Part shown: one piece after another, positions 7,105 to 16,400 of the stretch
Layout of the letters: the number at the start of each line of letters is the position of its first letter
Position numbering within the stretch: position 1 is the first letter of the stretch
Assembly (NCBI GenBank): GCA_017430675.1
Contig: JAFRMM010000084.1
Coordinates: forward strand, 1-23,805
Direction of reading: 5' to 3'
From: Prevotella sp.
GTDB taxonomy: Bacteria > Bacteroidota > Bacteroidia > Bacteroidales > Bacteroidaceae
Length of the DNA stretch: 23,805 nucleotides
Made by a program: the position numbers and the translations under genes
The notes under the pieces: generated by a model
Told to the model about the DNA's origin: nothing
What the model saw: the letters and a program-made list of their open reading frames with translations, nothing else
The model's database searches: none

Positions 7105-9357
7105 ATGAAACAACTCATAACCACCCTGCTGCTGTGCCTCATCACGATGGGAGCACAGGCAAAGACCGACCTCGTGCCTGCCCCTCAGTCCGTCATCTGG
7201 GGCGAAGGCAACTATACCCTGCCGCCAAACGCGACCATCGCCTATTCGTCTGCAGCCCTGAAACCCGCTGCCGACTATCTCCAGACATGTCTGCAGCGCT
7301 ATGTCATGCTCACTGCCGATGTCAGGAGCGGCAAACAGGGCGATATCCGCCTCTCCCTGAAGAAAGGACTCCCAAAGGGCGGCTACCAACTTGACATCAC
7401 GGAGAAGGGCATCGACCTGACGGGTGCCGACTATGGCGGTGTGATGGCTGGTATCGCCTCACTGAACCAGATGGTGCTCCAGGCTCAGACCTGCAACCTG
7501 GCATATACCAGTATCAAGGATATCCCACGCTTCAGTTGGCGAGGATTCCACCTCGACGTGTCACGTCATTTCTTCACTGTTGATGAGGTGAAGGAGGTCA
7601 TCGACCTGATGGCCCTCTACAAACTGAACCGTTTCCACTGGCACCTGACGGATGATCAGGGCTGGCGCATCGAGATCAAGCAATACCCGTTGCTCACGGA
7701 GAAGGGGGCCTGGCGTATCTATAACAACCAGGACACCGTCTGCTGGGAACAGGCCGCCAAGGAGGACAACCCTGACATGCTTATCCCCAAGAAGAATACG
7801 AGGGTGGAAAACGGGGACACCCTCTACGGCGGATACTACACCCAGGACGATATCCGCGACATCGTCGGCTTCGCCAAACAACGGGGTATCGAGATCATTC
7901 CCGAGATCGACATGCCAGGCCACTTCCTCAGTGCCATCGAGAACTACGACGGTCTGTCGTGCTTCAAGACCATCGGCTGGGGACAGTACTTCACCACCCC
8001 GCTCTGTCCTGGCAAGGACAAGGTGCTGACGTTCTGCCAGGACATCTGGCGTGAGATTTTCGACCTCTTCCCCTCTGAATATGTACACGTGGGAGGCGAC
8101 GAGGTACGCAAAGACACCTGGAAGGAATGTCCTGACTGTCAGAGGCGGATCCGGGAGAGAGGTCTGAAGGACGAGGAGGAACTGCAGTCGTGGTTCATCC
8201 ACCAGATGGAGGCCTTCATCAACAAGAACGGCCGTAAGATGCTGGGCTGGGACGAGATTCTTGAGGGCGGTCTGTCAAAGACGGCCACCGTTACCTGGTG
8301 GCGCACCTGGCATCCCGATGCCCCTGCACAGGTGACGATTCAGGGCAATGATGTCATCTACTGCCCCGGCTCACCCATGTATCTCTCTCAGGCAGAAGAG
8401 AAGACCAGTATGCGCAGCATCTATGAGTACGACGTACAGCCTAACTCGATGAGTGCCAAACAGAAGCAGCATGTCATCGGCGTACAGGGCAATCTCTGGT
8501 GTGAGTATATCCCCACCCGTGAGCGGATGCTATTCCAGTATTTCCCACGCATCCTTGCCCTCTCCGAACTCGCCTGGACACAACCTGCCCAGAAAGACTA
8601 CGATCAGTTCTATGCCCGTCTGCCCCAGCAGTTCCGTATGCTCCACGGGCTCAACGTACCCTTCCGCACACCCAGTCTCGACGGGATCTATCGCTTGAAC
8701 GCCTTCACCAAGGAGGGCAGGATGGCTGTCACCTGTGCCGACCCCATGGCCACAGTGCACTATACCACCGACGGCAGTTTCCCCGACAAGGACTCCAGGC
8801 TCTATACGGGACCTGTCGTCCTCGACGAGACTACGCATATCATCCTGCGTACCTTCTCACCTGGTGGGAAGGCCGGCGAGATGCTGACAGCAGATTTCAT
8901 CAAACAAGGTCTGCTGGAGCCCGTTGCTGCGGATGCCTCAACACTCAAACCTGGTCTGAATGCCGCATGGCACGAGTACCCAGAGTCCAAGTGCGCCGAC
9001 ATCCACAACTATCCGCTCAACGGCAACTACTTTGTGGATGACGTCGTGATTCCCGAAGGTGTGAAAGGTCATATCGGCCTCATCGTGACAGGCTATCTGA
9101 ACGTACCAGAGGACGGTGTCTATACCTTCTCGCTGATGAGCGATGACGGCAGTTGGCTGAAGATCGACGGCAACATGGTGGTCGATAACGACCGTCCGCA
9201 GAGTCCCCACGAGGAGGTTAGCCAACAGGCCCTGAAGGCGGGACTCCACAAGATAGAGGTGCGCTACTTCGACAGCAACGGTGGTATGCTCCGCCTCTGG
9301 GTGTTCGACACCAAAGGCAAGAGAATGGAACCTGCATCCATTTTCCTGAGATCATAA
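7105..9357 (+). CDS. Secreted multidomain GH20 beta-N-acetylhexosaminidase with C-terminal PA14-like domain
   Basis: A 750-residue GH20 enzyme. A signal peptide occupies about 1-19 (MKQLITTLLLCLITMGAQA). Next come the GH20 N-terminal domain (about 20-140) and the barrel, with FHWHLTDDQGW (177-187), EIDMPGH, and the catalytic pair in HVGGDEVR (D332-E333). A chitobiase-type beta-sandwich follows around 535-600 (HYTTDGSFPDKDSRLYTGP). The C-terminus, about 617-750, looks like a PA14 domain (GVYTFSLMSDDGSWLKIDG, then GLHKIEVRYF), which could bind carbohydrate and steer the enzyme to a particular glycan. The gene starts 9 nt after the shorter GH20 and ends at the shared hairpin at 9356-9393. The two GH20 enzymes probably differ in linkage or position preference. 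Confidence 0.95.
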   Translation: MKQLITTLLLCLITMGAQAKTDLVPAPQSVIWGEGNYTLPPNATIAYSSAALKPAADYLQTCLQRYVMLTADVRSGKQGDIRLSLKKGLPKGGYQLDITEKGIDLTGADYGGVMAGIASLNQMVLQAQTCNLAYTSIKDIPRFSWRGFHLDVSRHFFTVDEVKEVIDLMALYKLNRFHWHLTDDQGWRIEIKQYPLLTEKGAWRIYNNQDTVCWEQAAKEDNPDMLIPKKNTRVENGDTLYGGYYTQDDIRDIVGFAKQRGIEIIPEIDMPGHFLSAIENYDGLSCFKTIGWGQYFTTPLCPGKDKVLTFCQDIWREIFDLFPSEYVHVGGDEVRKDTWKECPDCQRRIRERGLKDEEELQSWFIHQMEAFINKNGRKMLGWDEILEGGLSKTATVTWWRTWHPDAPAQVTIQGNDVIYCPGSPMYLSQAEEKTSMRSIYEYDVQPNSMSAKQKQHVIGVQGNLWCEYIPTRERMLFQYFPRILALSELAWTQPAQKDYDQFYARLPQQFRMLHGLNVPFRTPSLDGIYRLNAFTKEGRMAVTCADPMATVHYTTDGSFPDKDSRLYTGPVVLDETTHIILRTFSPGGKAGEMLTADFIKQGLLEPVAADASTLKPGLNAAWHEYPESKCADIHNYPLNGNYFVDDVVIPEGVKGHIGLIVTGYLNVPEDGVYTFSLMSDDGSWLKIDGNMVVDNDRPQSPHEEVSQQALKAGLHKIEVRYFDSNGGMLRLWVFDTKGKRMEPASIFLRS
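7633..7679 (+). repeat. 47-nt segment identical to 6049-6095 (copy 2)
   Basis: Second copy of the perfect 47-nt match inside the tandem GH20 genes, 1584 nt downstream of the first. See the entry at 6049 for the comparison of flanks. Confidence 0.85.
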
Positions 9358-9393
9358 AACGAATCCCCAGCCAATCGGTTGGGGATTCGTTTT
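9356..9393. terminator. Bidirectional intrinsic terminator shared by convergent GH20 and GH125 genes
   Basis: Arms AAAACGAATCCCCA (9356-9369) and TGGGGATTCGTTTT (9380-9393) pair perfectly over 14 bp. The inner bases add one G-T and two C-G pairs, leaving the tetraloop AATC. A run of A on one side and T on the other makes it work in both directions. The GH20 stop codon TAA (9355-9357) overlaps the left foot, and the GH125 stop (TTA on plus, 9392-9394) overlaps the right foot. Confidence 0.92.
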
Positions 9394-10852
9394 ACAGGTT
9401 ATTCAGCAAATCGACCTTGCCATCGGCTATCAGTTTCAGTACCAATTCGCCAAACAGCGTGTTCTGCCAGGCAAACCATGGACGGGTATAGTCACTGGCA
9501 TCGTCTTTATTGAAGGACTCGTGGATGAACCCGGTGCCGGCATCCGTCTTCAGCAGGGTGCGCATACACCAGCGGATCTCCTCATCGTCCTGGGAGGTGA
9601 AGCACTTCATCATGATACTCATGGGCCACACCATGTTGTAACCGATATGTGGTCCGCCAATGCCCTCGCCAGCCTTGCCACGGAAGAACCAGGGATTATC
9701 CTCGCTCCAGACGAAACGGCGTGTGTTCTGATAGACGGGGTCGTTCAGGTCTATGTCACCCAGATAGCCCATACCCAACAGACTCGGCACATTGGCATCG
9801 TCCATCAGCAGACGGTTGCCAAAGCCATCGACCTCAAAGGCGTAGATCTGGCCATATTTGGGATGATCGACGACGGCGTACTGCTTCAGGGCTGCCTCCA
9901 CCTCATCGGCGAGAGCCATGCACTCTGTGGCCTTGGTTCCGTCACCATTCACTTTCGTCAGGATCTCCGCCATCTTCTTCAGCGAAGAGACAGCCATGAA
10001 GTTGGAAGGTATCAGGAAAGGCAGAGAGGTACGGTCATCGGAAGGACGGAATACGGAGGCAATCAGGCCGACAGGCTTCACAGGGGCGCCATAGCCACCC
10101 CACCCTACCGTATCGTAGGTGCGATCCGTCACCCGATAGAAATGATAGGGGCCCAGTCCGTCCTTGCGCTGTTGCTCCTTAAAGGTCCTCACGATATTCT
10201 CCACGGCCTGCAGCCACACCTCGCCGAAGATAGAATCATCGCCCGTCACAAGCCAGTACCAATAGGCCAGGCGTATGGGATAGCAAAGTGAGTCGATCTC
10301 GTATTTACGTTCAAAGACATCCTTCCGCATGTCCGTCTCGTCGGTCTGCCAGCCAGCCCCTGTAGGCCCATCGTTGAAGGCATTGGCATAACGGTCGATG
10401 TTGATGCACTTCAACTGACGCAGGATAACACCGCGCAGCATCTTCTTCAGTTTGGGATCCTTGGCGGCCAACAGGACGTAGGGCCACACCTGGGCACCGG
10501 AGTCACGCAACCACATGGCCGGGATATCGCCAGTATAGACAAAGGTATCATCCTCGCCATCTATCTCACGGTAGTGGACAGTGGATTCCAGCGTATTCGG
10601 ATAGCAGTTGGCAAACATCCATGCCAGACGGGGATTATCCTTCAGCAACTGCTGCACCTCCCTGATCTTGGCCTCAACGGCCTCGGAGGTGAACAGGCGC
10701 TCCTCCATCGGAGGCCGCTTGGATTCATAGACCTTCGTATGGTCTGGTACGACAGCGGTATAGCGCTGATGCACATCGACCTCGGCATTCTCCTGTGCCG
10801 TTGCCGTCAGCGACAGCAGCAGACATGCTGTCATCCATATCGTCTTCTTCAT
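9392..10852 (-). CDS. Secreted GH125 exo-alpha-1,6-mannosidase
   Basis: GH125 enzymes are inverting exo-mannosidases that remove alpha-1,6-linked mannose, typically from trimmed high-mannose N-glycans. I take the start at 10852 (MKKTIWMTACLLLSLTATAQ), which gives a clean signal peptide and 486 residues; an open frame extends 41 codons further, to 10975, but runs through the GH92 gene. Family hallmarks are YTGDIPAMWLRDSGAQVWPY (106-125), KYEIDSLCYP, FRPSDDRTSLPFLIPSNF (268-285), GKAGEGIGGPHIGYNMVWP and TGFIHESF. The Asp pair at 272-273 and E445 are the likely acid and base; their spacing fits what I recall for clostridial GH125. The GH92 stop lies 1 nt upstream, so both alpha-mannosidases should be made from one transcript and act in sequence. 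Confidence 0.93.
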   Translation of the reverse strand: MKKTIWMTACLLLSLTATAQENAEVDVHQRYTAVVPDHTKVYESKRPPMEERLFTSEAVEAKIREVQQLLKDNPRLAWMFANCYPNTLESTVHYREIDGEDDTFVYTGDIPAMWLRDSGAQVWPYVLLAAKDPKLKKMLRGVILRQLKCINIDRYANAFNDGPTGAGWQTDETDMRKDVFERKYEIDSLCYPIRLAYWYWLVTGDDSIFGEVWLQAVENIVRTFKEQQRKDGLGPYHFYRVTDRTYDTVGWGGYGAPVKPVGLIASVFRPSDDRTSLPFLIPSNFMAVSSLKKMAEILTKVNGDGTKATECMALADEVEAALKQYAVVDHPKYGQIYAFEVDGFGNRLLMDDANVPSLLGMGYLGDIDLNDPVYQNTRRFVWSEDNPWFFRGKAGEGIGGPHIGYNMVWPMSIMMKCFTSQDDEEIRWCMRTLLKTDAGTGFIHESFNKDDASDYTRPWFAWQNTLFGELVLKLIADGKVDLLNNL

Positions 10853-10853
10853 A

Positions 10854-13031
10854 TCACGGTCTGTTTTTTGTCTGAGTACCCCAGGCAGAAGGTTGGCTAC
10901 CCATCTCCAGAACAAGGGCTCCGCCCTTGATGATATCCTGATACATGAGATAGGACTTCGCATAGGGCTTACCATTCAGTGTCGCACTCTGGATATAGAT
11001 ATTCTCCGCACTGTTATTTACAGCCTTCACTGTAAAGGTCTTACCATTCCCCACATTCACGACAGCCTCGTCGAAGAGAGGACTGCCGATGATGAACTTG
11101 CCACCAGCGGGCTCGACCTGATAGAATCCCAATGACGAGAGGACATACCATGCCGACATCTGCCCCACATCTTCGTTACCTGAGAGACCGTCGTAGTCGT
11201 TGAAATACATCTCCTTCATCGTCTGTCGGAGCAGTTTCGCAGCCTTCCAGGGCTGTCCCACATAGTTATACATATAGAGCACATGATGGCTCGGCTCATT
11301 GCCATGGGCATACTGTCCAATCAGGCCGGAGATATCAGGTGAGGCCTCGGCACCCAAGTCGCCGCTGACGATGAAGAGCGAGTCGAACTTCTCGAGGAAT
11401 GGTTTCTCGCCACCGAAGAGGCTTACCAGTCCATGCACGTCATGAGGCACCAGCCAGGTATATTGCCAGGCATTGCCCTCCGTGTAGTCATCCTGGCGGT
11501 GGATGGTGTTGAACGGATCAAACGGCTCACGGAACATACCATCACTACCCAGTCCGCGCATGAAACCCGTCTGCTTGTCGAAGTAATGCTTATACGAACG
11601 GCTGCGGTTCAGGAAATACTTATAGTCGGCACTCTTGCCCAGAAGTTTAGCCACCTTGGCAATACCGTCGTCGGCCAGTGCGTATTCCAGCCCCTTAGCC
11701 ACCGTCTCAAAAGTGGAATCCTTGTCGTAAGGCAGGTAGTCGTACTGCTTCAGCAGGTTCATGCCGCGTTCGTCAAGCATCGCAGATACCTTCATGGCAT
11801 TGAAGGCGGCCTCCTTGTCATCCACGAAGCCCTTCAGCACCATGTCAGCCAGGACAGGTACGCCAGGATTACCCACCATACAGTCCGTCTCATTGCCCAT
11901 CAGGTGCCATACAGGCAGTTTACCCTGCTGTTCAAAGATATGCAGGAATGTCTGGGCAAGGTCTTTCTGCTTCTCAGGATGGATGAGTGTCATCAGTGGA
12001 TGGGCTGCACGATAGGTGTCCCAGAGCGAAAACGTCGTGTAATTGGTGAAAGCCCCCTGATGGACCTTGCCGTCAGCACCACGATAGTTGCCTGTTACGT
12101 CACAGAAGATGGAGGGTGCCGTCATCGTATGATAGAGGGCCGTATAAAATATGGTACGCGCGTCATCGTCGTCAGTATCAATCGCAATCTTACCCAACTC
12201 GTCGTTCCAGGCCTTGTCGGCAGCAGCCACGACCTCCTTGAAGTTCCAACCTGGGATCTCAGCCTTCAGGTTGGCCTTGGCATCTTCTACACTCACTGCA
12301 GAGACAGCACATTTCACAAGAACGGGCTGCGAGGCATCCTCGATGGTCACCACCATGATGCTGTCGCCCTGCTGTTTTTTGATTTTCACTGGCGTGGAGA
12401 ACTCCGCAGCAAAAAAGACATACTGGCTTCTGGCCCACCCTTCGGAGTGGCGGAAGCCCGTAATCATCGTGGTGCTTTCCTGCTGAATCTTGCTTTCCAA
12501 CGGATGATCCCAACCGATGCCCTGATTCAAATCTATACGAAGCATAGCCCTTTGCACGTCAGCACCAAAACTGTAGCGGTGGAAGCCCACCCGTTTGGTG
12601 GCCGTCAGTTCAACAAAGACATTGGGTTCCTGTAAGCGGATGGCATAATAGCCTGGTCGTACTGTCTCGTTGGCATGTGAGAACCTGACCTCCTTCTCAC
12701 AGCAGTGGGATACAGGCAGGAAAGCCACATCGCCCAGGTCACCGATGCCCGTGCCACTCAGATGCATGTGTCCGAAACCGATGAGCACGGAGTCGCTCAC
12801 ATGATAGCCTGAACACCAGTCCCACCCACGGGTATGCTCCGTCGGGCCCAACTGAATCAGTCCGAAGGGCACGTTGGCCCCCAAGAAAACATGTCCATGT
12901 CCACCCGTCCCGATCCAGGGATTCACATATTCCGTAAACTTCTCGCTGTCATGTCGGCAAGCATCTGATGCCGAGACGTTCATTGTAAAGAGGAACGACC
13001 AAAGGACCAATAGTAATTTCAAATTGTTCAT
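10854..13031 (-). CDS. Secreted GH92 alpha-mannosidase
   Basis: GH92 enzymes are Ca2+-dependent inverting exo-alpha-mannosidases, common in Bacteroidetes that use N-glycans or yeast mannan. The protein has 725 residues with a signal peptide at about 1-21 (MNNLKLLLVLWSFLFTMNVSA). The N-terminal sandwich starts with VNPWIGTGGHGHVFLGANVP, followed by RGWDWCSGYH. The catalytic (alpha/alpha)6 domain shows FSLWDTYRAAHPL, VWHLMGNETDCM, YTEGNAWQYTW (E518), AHGNEPSHH (H576, E579) and GLSGNEDVGQMSAWYVLSSLGFYQVEP. A Glu is present in the EGNAWQY motif, which I take as the general acid, so hydrolysis of ordinary mannosides is expected. The HxNEP-type motif is, as I recall, associated with alpha-1,2 preference. 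It precedes GH125 by 1 nt. A good promoter match lies at 13064-13092. Confidence 0.94.
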   Translation of the reverse strand: MNNLKLLLVLWSFLFTMNVSASDACRHDSEKFTEYVNPWIGTGGHGHVFLGANVPFGLIQLGPTEHTRGWDWCSGYHVSDSVLIGFGHMHLSGTGIGDLGDVAFLPVSHCCEKEVRFSHANETVRPGYYAIRLQEPNVFVELTATKRVGFHRYSFGADVQRAMLRIDLNQGIGWDHPLESKIQQESTTMITGFRHSEGWARSQYVFFAAEFSTPVKIKKQQGDSIMVVTIEDASQPVLVKCAVSAVSVEDAKANLKAEIPGWNFKEVVAAADKAWNDELGKIAIDTDDDDARTIFYTALYHTMTAPSIFCDVTGNYRGADGKVHQGAFTNYTTFSLWDTYRAAHPLMTLIHPEKQKDLAQTFLHIFEQQGKLPVWHLMGNETDCMVGNPGVPVLADMVLKGFVDDKEAAFNAMKVSAMLDERGMNLLKQYDYLPYDKDSTFETVAKGLEYALADDGIAKVAKLLGKSADYKYFLNRSRSYKHYFDKQTGFMRGLGSDGMFREPFDPFNTIHRQDDYTEGNAWQYTWLVPHDVHGLVSLFGGEKPFLEKFDSLFIVSGDLGAEASPDISGLIGQYAHGNEPSHHVLYMYNYVGQPWKAAKLLRQTMKEMYFNDYDGLSGNEDVGQMSAWYVLSSLGFYQVEPAGGKFIIGSPLFDEAVVNVGNGKTFTVKAVNNSAENIYIQSATLNGKPYAKSYLMYQDIIKGGALVLEMGSQPSAWGTQTKNRP

Positions 13032-13063
13032 ACGATTGTCAGTTGTTAGTGATTATTTCGCTA

Positions 13064-13092
13064 CAAAATTACAAATTTAAGACAGACAACAA
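13064..13092 (-). promoter_or_regulatory. Bacteroidetes-type promoter for GH92-GH125
   Basis: On the minus strand: TTG (13092-13090, inside TTGTTG), an 18-nt spacer, then TAATTTTG (13071-13064) followed by T. Start of transcription is expected near 13058, giving a leader of about 27 nt before the ATG at 13031. It is divergent from the element at 13147-13154. Confidence 0.5.
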
Positions 13093-13146
13093 CTTTATTA
13101 CATAGTTAAAAATTGAAAAAGTAGTCCTGTTTTGCACTTTTATTCC

Positions 13147-13154
13147 TACTTTTG
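13147..13154 (+). promoter_or_regulatory. Bacteroidetes -7-like element upstream of GH97 remnant and GH2
   Basis: TACTTTTG followed by C matches TAnnTTTGY, 20 nt before the ATG at 13175. The nearest upstream TTTG (13131-13134) is only 12 nt away, so the -33 box is not at normal spacing. If active, it would drive both the remnant and the GH2 gene, since no separate promoter is visible in the 14 nt before GH2. Confidence 0.4.
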
Positions 13155-13174
13155 CATAATGAACACTACTAACC

Positions 13175-13429
13175 ATGCGCAAAATAATTCTCATTCTCCT
13201 GTGTCTGCTACCCATCGTTTCATCAGCAGAAGAAGCCACATCGCCTAACGGGCTTGTCAAAGCCAGATTCTACATTGAAGATGGTATGATGACCTACGAG
13301 GTGACATACAAAGAAAGACCTGCCATGGATGTCTCGAAGGTGAACCCACAGAACCATGCCTATGTGAATGCCACGTTCTGCAATCTCGGGTGGTTATGCC
13401 ATCAGCATCACACCTGTTCAATAGTATAA
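13175..13429 (+). pseudogene. Remnant of a GH97-like glycosidase gene (N-terminus fused to a C-terminal scrap out of frame)
   Basis: The open frame encodes 84 residues: a good signal peptide (MRKIILILLCLLPIVSSAEE) and then about 35 residues that align without gaps with the start of the intact GH97 at 22404. The pattern is SPN-to-SPD, F.I, DG, Y, and so on (SPNGLVKARFYIEDGMMTYE versus [20 protein letters not shown]). After about residue 57 the similarity stops. In the +1 frame from 13368 the sequence reads MPRSAISGGYAISITPVQ and stops at 13424, which looks like the C-terminal strand of a glycosidase. I read this as a gene that lost its middle, roughly 600 codons if it was a normal GH97. An alternative is a short secreted protein of unknown role. 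It ends 14 nt before GH2. Confidence 0.6.
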
Positions 13430-13443
13430 ATAATTAAGAATAT

Positions 13444-16400
13444 ATGAAAAAGATTACATGTTTGTTTTGTATGGTTGGCATGAGTATCACAGCAGCGGCT
13501 CAAGATGCCACCCTGACACGTGGTATCGGGCAATACCCTGGTGCCCAGAGTGAATATTTTGCACCCAGCATCGGCTGGACGGCCTGTCAGCAACTGTCTA
13601 ATGTGGCGCTCCACAGGGCGGCCTATGCCTCATCGGCCATCGACTATAACCATACGGCTCACCTGGTGACTGACGGCCTGTGCGACACGACGGAACCAGC
13701 GTTGCTGACAGTCACCACCCAGACGGGACGGTTGCCGCGTAAGGAAGCGGAATGGGCCATTGACGGAGGTGTCTATTCCCGTAATATCCTTATGGGCGCG
13801 AGAACCTTTATTCAATATGACTGGAGCGGGGAGATGATGATAGAGGCTCGCGAAGTCTGTCTTCAGGGTATGGTGGCCTATGATGACAAGTCGGCCACAA
13901 AGGGTTATACTATCCGTTGTGAGGTGTCGAATGACGGTGTGCTTTGGCAGAATGCCGGAGAATTGAAAGGTTCAGGACTTCCAGGCAAGCCACTCCAGTA
14001 TATGCTCCATTCGGATCCTAACAAACAGACAGATGATGGACTCCTGCCAGCACGCCGTTTGGATGAGGCCATCCGCTTCCATGAGGCCATCCGCACGCAA
14101 CACTTCCGAATCACCATGGAAATGGAGGGAGCAGCCCATTGGGATGTCCACGAACTGCAATTTGCGGATGCCCTGGGCCGCTATGTGGAGGTGATGCCTT
14201 CGAAGGCTTTCTCCAGTCTGTGGATGAGTGACGGCGGTGGTGAGCAATGGCTCTACACCGACCTTGGCAAGAGCCTACCCATCGAAAAGATCCGGATGGA
14301 CTGGTATCTGGCCCCCAGGAAAGGTATCATCGAGGTCTCCGACGATGCAAGAGCGTGGCATAAGGTAGGCGATATCAGCGATGCTGTCGATGTGAAAGCC
14401 ACGGCCCGTTATGTGCGACTGCTGATGCAGGAGCCAGGCGAGTCAGGCTGCTATGCCCTCCGAGAGTTAGAGGTACTGTCGAGAAACAAGGTGATCTACA
14501 CGCCCCATGAGGAGGCGGGCATGAGAAAAAGCCGTCAGGAACTTAGCGGTGGTCAGTGGCAACTGCAGCGTGCCTCCGAGGTGGAGGCACTGGGTGAGCA
14601 GATTGCTGCCGCCGACTTTGACAGCCGTGGTTGGATTGCTGCCACCGTACCGGGGACAGTACTTACCTCGTATGTGAATATAGGTGCTGTACCAAATCCC
14701 AACTATGCCGACGATGTAGATCAGATATCAGAGTCTTTCTTCCGCTCGAACTTCTGGTACAGGAATGAGTTCGAAGTATCCAAAGACCTGAAGGACGACC
14801 AACTGTGGCTGAACTTTGACGGCATCAACTGGAAAGCGAACGTCTATCTGAACGGTCAGCGGCTGGGTTCCATCGAAGGTGCCTTCATGCGAGGGAAATT
14901 CAATGTGACGGGACTGCTCCATCAAGGCAAGAACTACCTGGCCGTCGAGGTGATCTGTAACGAGCACTTTGGAGCCATCAAGGAGAAAGACGAGAACACC
15001 ACTCAGTTTAATGGCGGCATCCTGGGTGCTGACAACCCCACCTTCCATGCGACCATCGGCTGGGACTGGATTACCACCGTACGGGGACGTGACATGGGTA
15101 TCTGGAACGAGGTCTATCTGACAGCCACAGGGATGGTCTCCGTCAGTGACCCCTACGTGCAGACGAGCATTTCAGAAGACGGCAAGACCGTCAGCATACG
15201 TCCTTCAGTATTTGTCTGCAATAATGACAACAAGGCCATAGAAGGGCTGTTGAAAGGCTATATCGGTGACGTGAAGTTTGAGAAGACGGTCAGACTGCCT
15301 GCCAACTCCGAGCAGGAGATTGGCTTCTGTCCGAAACATTTCCCGCAACTTGAGAGCAGTAATTTCCGCCTGTGGTGGCCCAACGGCTATGGCGAGCCCT
15401 ATCTCTACGAGGCAGGATTCACCTTCACGCCCCGTCAGGGTGAAGCCTCGACGATCAACTATCAGGCGGGGCTGCGAGAAATGAAATATGTAGATCAGAA
15501 GGACTCCCTCCGGATGTATGTCAATGGACGGCGCTTTGTGCCATTAGGAGGCAACTGGGGCTTCGACGAGCACAATCTGCTCTACCGCTCGCGTGAATAC
15601 GACATCGCCGTAGGCTATCATCGCGACATGAACTGCACCATGATCCGCAACTGGGTAGGTATGATTGGCGATGAGGCTTTCTACGAGGCCTGTGACAAAC
15701 ATGGAATCATGATCTGGCAGGACTTCTGGTTGGCTAATCCTGCCGACGGCCCAGACCCCTATGATGACTCGATGTTCCTGCGGAATGCAGAAGACTATGT
15801 GCGCCGTATCCGCAGTCATGCCTCCCTGGGTATCTGGTGCGGGCGAAACGAAGGTTTTCCACCCGATGCCATCGACAGGAAACTCCGTGAGTACGTTAAA
15901 GACCTCACACCAGGCATGGACTACATCTCCAGTTCTGCAGACGACGGCGTGAGTGGCCATGGTCCATACTGGGCATTGCCTATGAAGGAATATTTCACTC
16001 GCCAGAGCGGCAAGATCCACACAGAACGGGGAATGCCTAACGTGATGAATATCGAGAGTCTGAAGCGAACAATCAGTCCCGATGCCCTCTGGCCGCAGAG
16101 CATACAGTGGGGACAGCACGACTACACCTTGCAAGGTGCCCAGAAAGCCAGGGAGTTCAACGGTCTGGTGGCACAAGGATTTGGTGAGGCCAGGAGTGCA
16201 GAGGAATTTGCGCGATGGGCTCAGTTGATCAACTACAACGGCTATCGCGCCATGTATGAATCGACCAGCAAGACCCGTGCAGGTCTGCTGATCTGGATGA
16301 GTCATGCCTGTTGGCCTTCGATGGTGTGGCAGACCTACGACTACTACTTCGATCCCACGGCAGCCTATTTCGGTGTCAAGAAGGCCTGTGAGCCGCTTCA

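Noticed and set aside
10853..10975. 41-codon upstream extension of GH125
   Set aside because: It would overlap the GH92 coding sequence and bury the clean signal peptide that begins at 10852.
11433..12635. 400-codon open frame on the plus strand
   Set aside because: Fully antisense to the GH92 gene, with no recognisable domain; GH92 on the minus strand has continuous family motifs.
13130..13154. Complete -33/-7 promoter before the GH97 remnant
   Set aside because: The TTTG is only 12 nt from TACTTTTG instead of about 19-21, so only the -7 element is reported.
14063..14094. 14-nt direct repeat inside GH2 (bases 14063-14076 and 14081-14094)
   Set aside because: Encodes a small EAIR..EAIR duplication in frame; too short and local to mean more than slippage or chance.
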